From IMG/VR virus record IMGVR_UViG_3300035670_001041, positions 1 through 27,837 of that record: 27,837 bases of DNA; one strand, given 5' to 3'. Source of the DNA: a virus. Below, piece by piece: positions 27,433-27,837 of this stretch. Below the pieces are notes generated by a model. That model worked only from the letters and a program-made list of their open reading frames with translations, was not told the DNA's origin and did not search any database. The position numbers and the translations under genes are program-made. The stretch's first letter is position 1; the number at the start of each line of letters is the position of its first letter.

Positions 27433-27804
27433 TTATATTGTTTTTGCTTTATCAACTAATGATTTAATTATTTTTGGGTCAGCAGTTGCAGCGATATTTA
27501 AATAATCTTTACCTTCTTTTGTTTCACTAAATCTTAATCCTACTTCCTGAGATTTTTTAACAATTTCAGAATATGCAGCGTCTAATTTTGTTAAACTTGA
27601 TTGTGCTTTACTACCTGATTCAATAACTAATTTTTTAAAATCATTAAATTTGTTATAGTCACTATTAAAGTCTTTATAGTCAACATTAGCTTGATTTAAT
27701 AATTTTTTAAAATCATCAATCATCGCAAGGTCTACCTTGTGAGAAGCAAGCTCAGTAGCCTCCTCTTTAAATAGTTTATTGTAAACTGATTTCATTGTGT
27801 TCAT
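27433..27804 (-). CDS. Small helical protein upstream of scaffold, unknown
   Basis: 123 residues, almost entirely helical: MKSVYNKLFKEEATELASHK, then DLAMIDDFKKLLNQANVDYK and LTKLDAAYSEIVKKSQEVGL. Probably a coiled or bundled protein. It is 2 bases upstream of the scaffold-like gene and may be an internal head or assembly factor; this is inferred only from position and composition. The stretch after its start to the window edge (27805-27837) shows no convincing promoter. Confidence 0.65.
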   Translation of the reverse strand: MNTMKSVYNKLFKEEATELASHKVDLAMIDDFKKLLNQANVDYKDFNSDYNKFNDFKKLVIESGSKAQSSLTKLDAAYSEIVKKSQEVGLRFSETKEGKDYLNIAATADPKIIKSLVDKAKTI

Positions 27805-27837
27805 ACTAATCTAATTTTCGGTGTTTATATTTGTTTT

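Noticed and set aside
27803-27833. Plus-strand TATATTTG near the right edge
   Set aside because: No TTTG at the correct spacing and no plus-strand gene in view.
1-27837. CRISPR arrays, tRNA genes, integrase and att sites, diversity-generating retroelement
   Set aside because: Looked for regularly spaced repeats, tRNA-like cloverleafs, recombinase motifs and reverse-transcriptase motifs; none seen.

Overview
The window is a piece of a tailed double-stranded DNA phage (or a prophage-like element) of a Bacteroidota host, most likely Flavobacterium-like. Supporting signs are the low GC content, the virtual absence of Shine-Dalgarno sequences, several exact matches to the Bacteroidota promoter form (TTTG, about 19 bases, TAnnTTTG), a tail fibre of a type common in phages of this phylum, and a set of HK97-type packaging and head proteins. 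Every gene I can support lies on the minus strand, so transcription runs from high to low coordinates. I see no integrase, repressor, DNA polymerase, primase, tape-measure protein, tRNA or CRISPR array.

Read in the direction of transcription, the first block (27.8 to 19.6 kb) holds a small helical protein, a scaffold-like acidic protein, the major capsid protein, a probable tail tube protein, a portal with a MuF-like C-terminal domain, a head-tail connector, and a lysis cassette of small membrane protein, holin-like protein, M15-type endolysin and an overlapping unimolecular spanin. A calcineurin-like phosphoesterase and an endonuclease VII-like nuclease follow. Strong intrinsic terminators follow the capsid gene, the tail-tube gene and the endonuclease gene.

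A palindrome-rich intergenic stretch of about 400 bases with a near-consensus promoter starts the second block (19.2 to 9.75 kb), the early region. It contains many small, translationally coupled genes, a DnaA domain IV-like DNA-binding protein, a DnaD/replisome-organiser-like protein, a DnaB-like RecA-fold helicase, NinG, a PD-(D/E)XK-like protein, an ERF annealing protein with a YqaJ-type exonuclease, and a small protein with an SSB-like acidic tail. This points to host-dependent replication and recombination. The block ends at an intrinsic terminator at 9.74 kb.

The third block (9.7 kb to the left edge) starts at its own promoter with a sigma-70-like factor. It continues through small terminase and large terminase, a tail-assembly chaperone gene with a -1 slippery T9 tract, tail fibre and other virion proteins, and runs off the window at position 1.

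The most notable signals are: (1) a compact structured RNA at 16984-17073, with its own -7 box and terminator and two hairpin loops that are perfectly complementary over 9 bases, directly upstream of the replication genes; (2) a shared ACGCTATG start-codon context at four early genes whose reverse complement occurs just before two late-side terminators, a possible RNA-based early shut-off; (3) a dual-coded frameshift region in the tail chaperone; (4) a duplicated 29-base intergenic element with a near-palindromic GC-rich core; and (5) five consecutive small-gene junctions carrying almost the same sequence.
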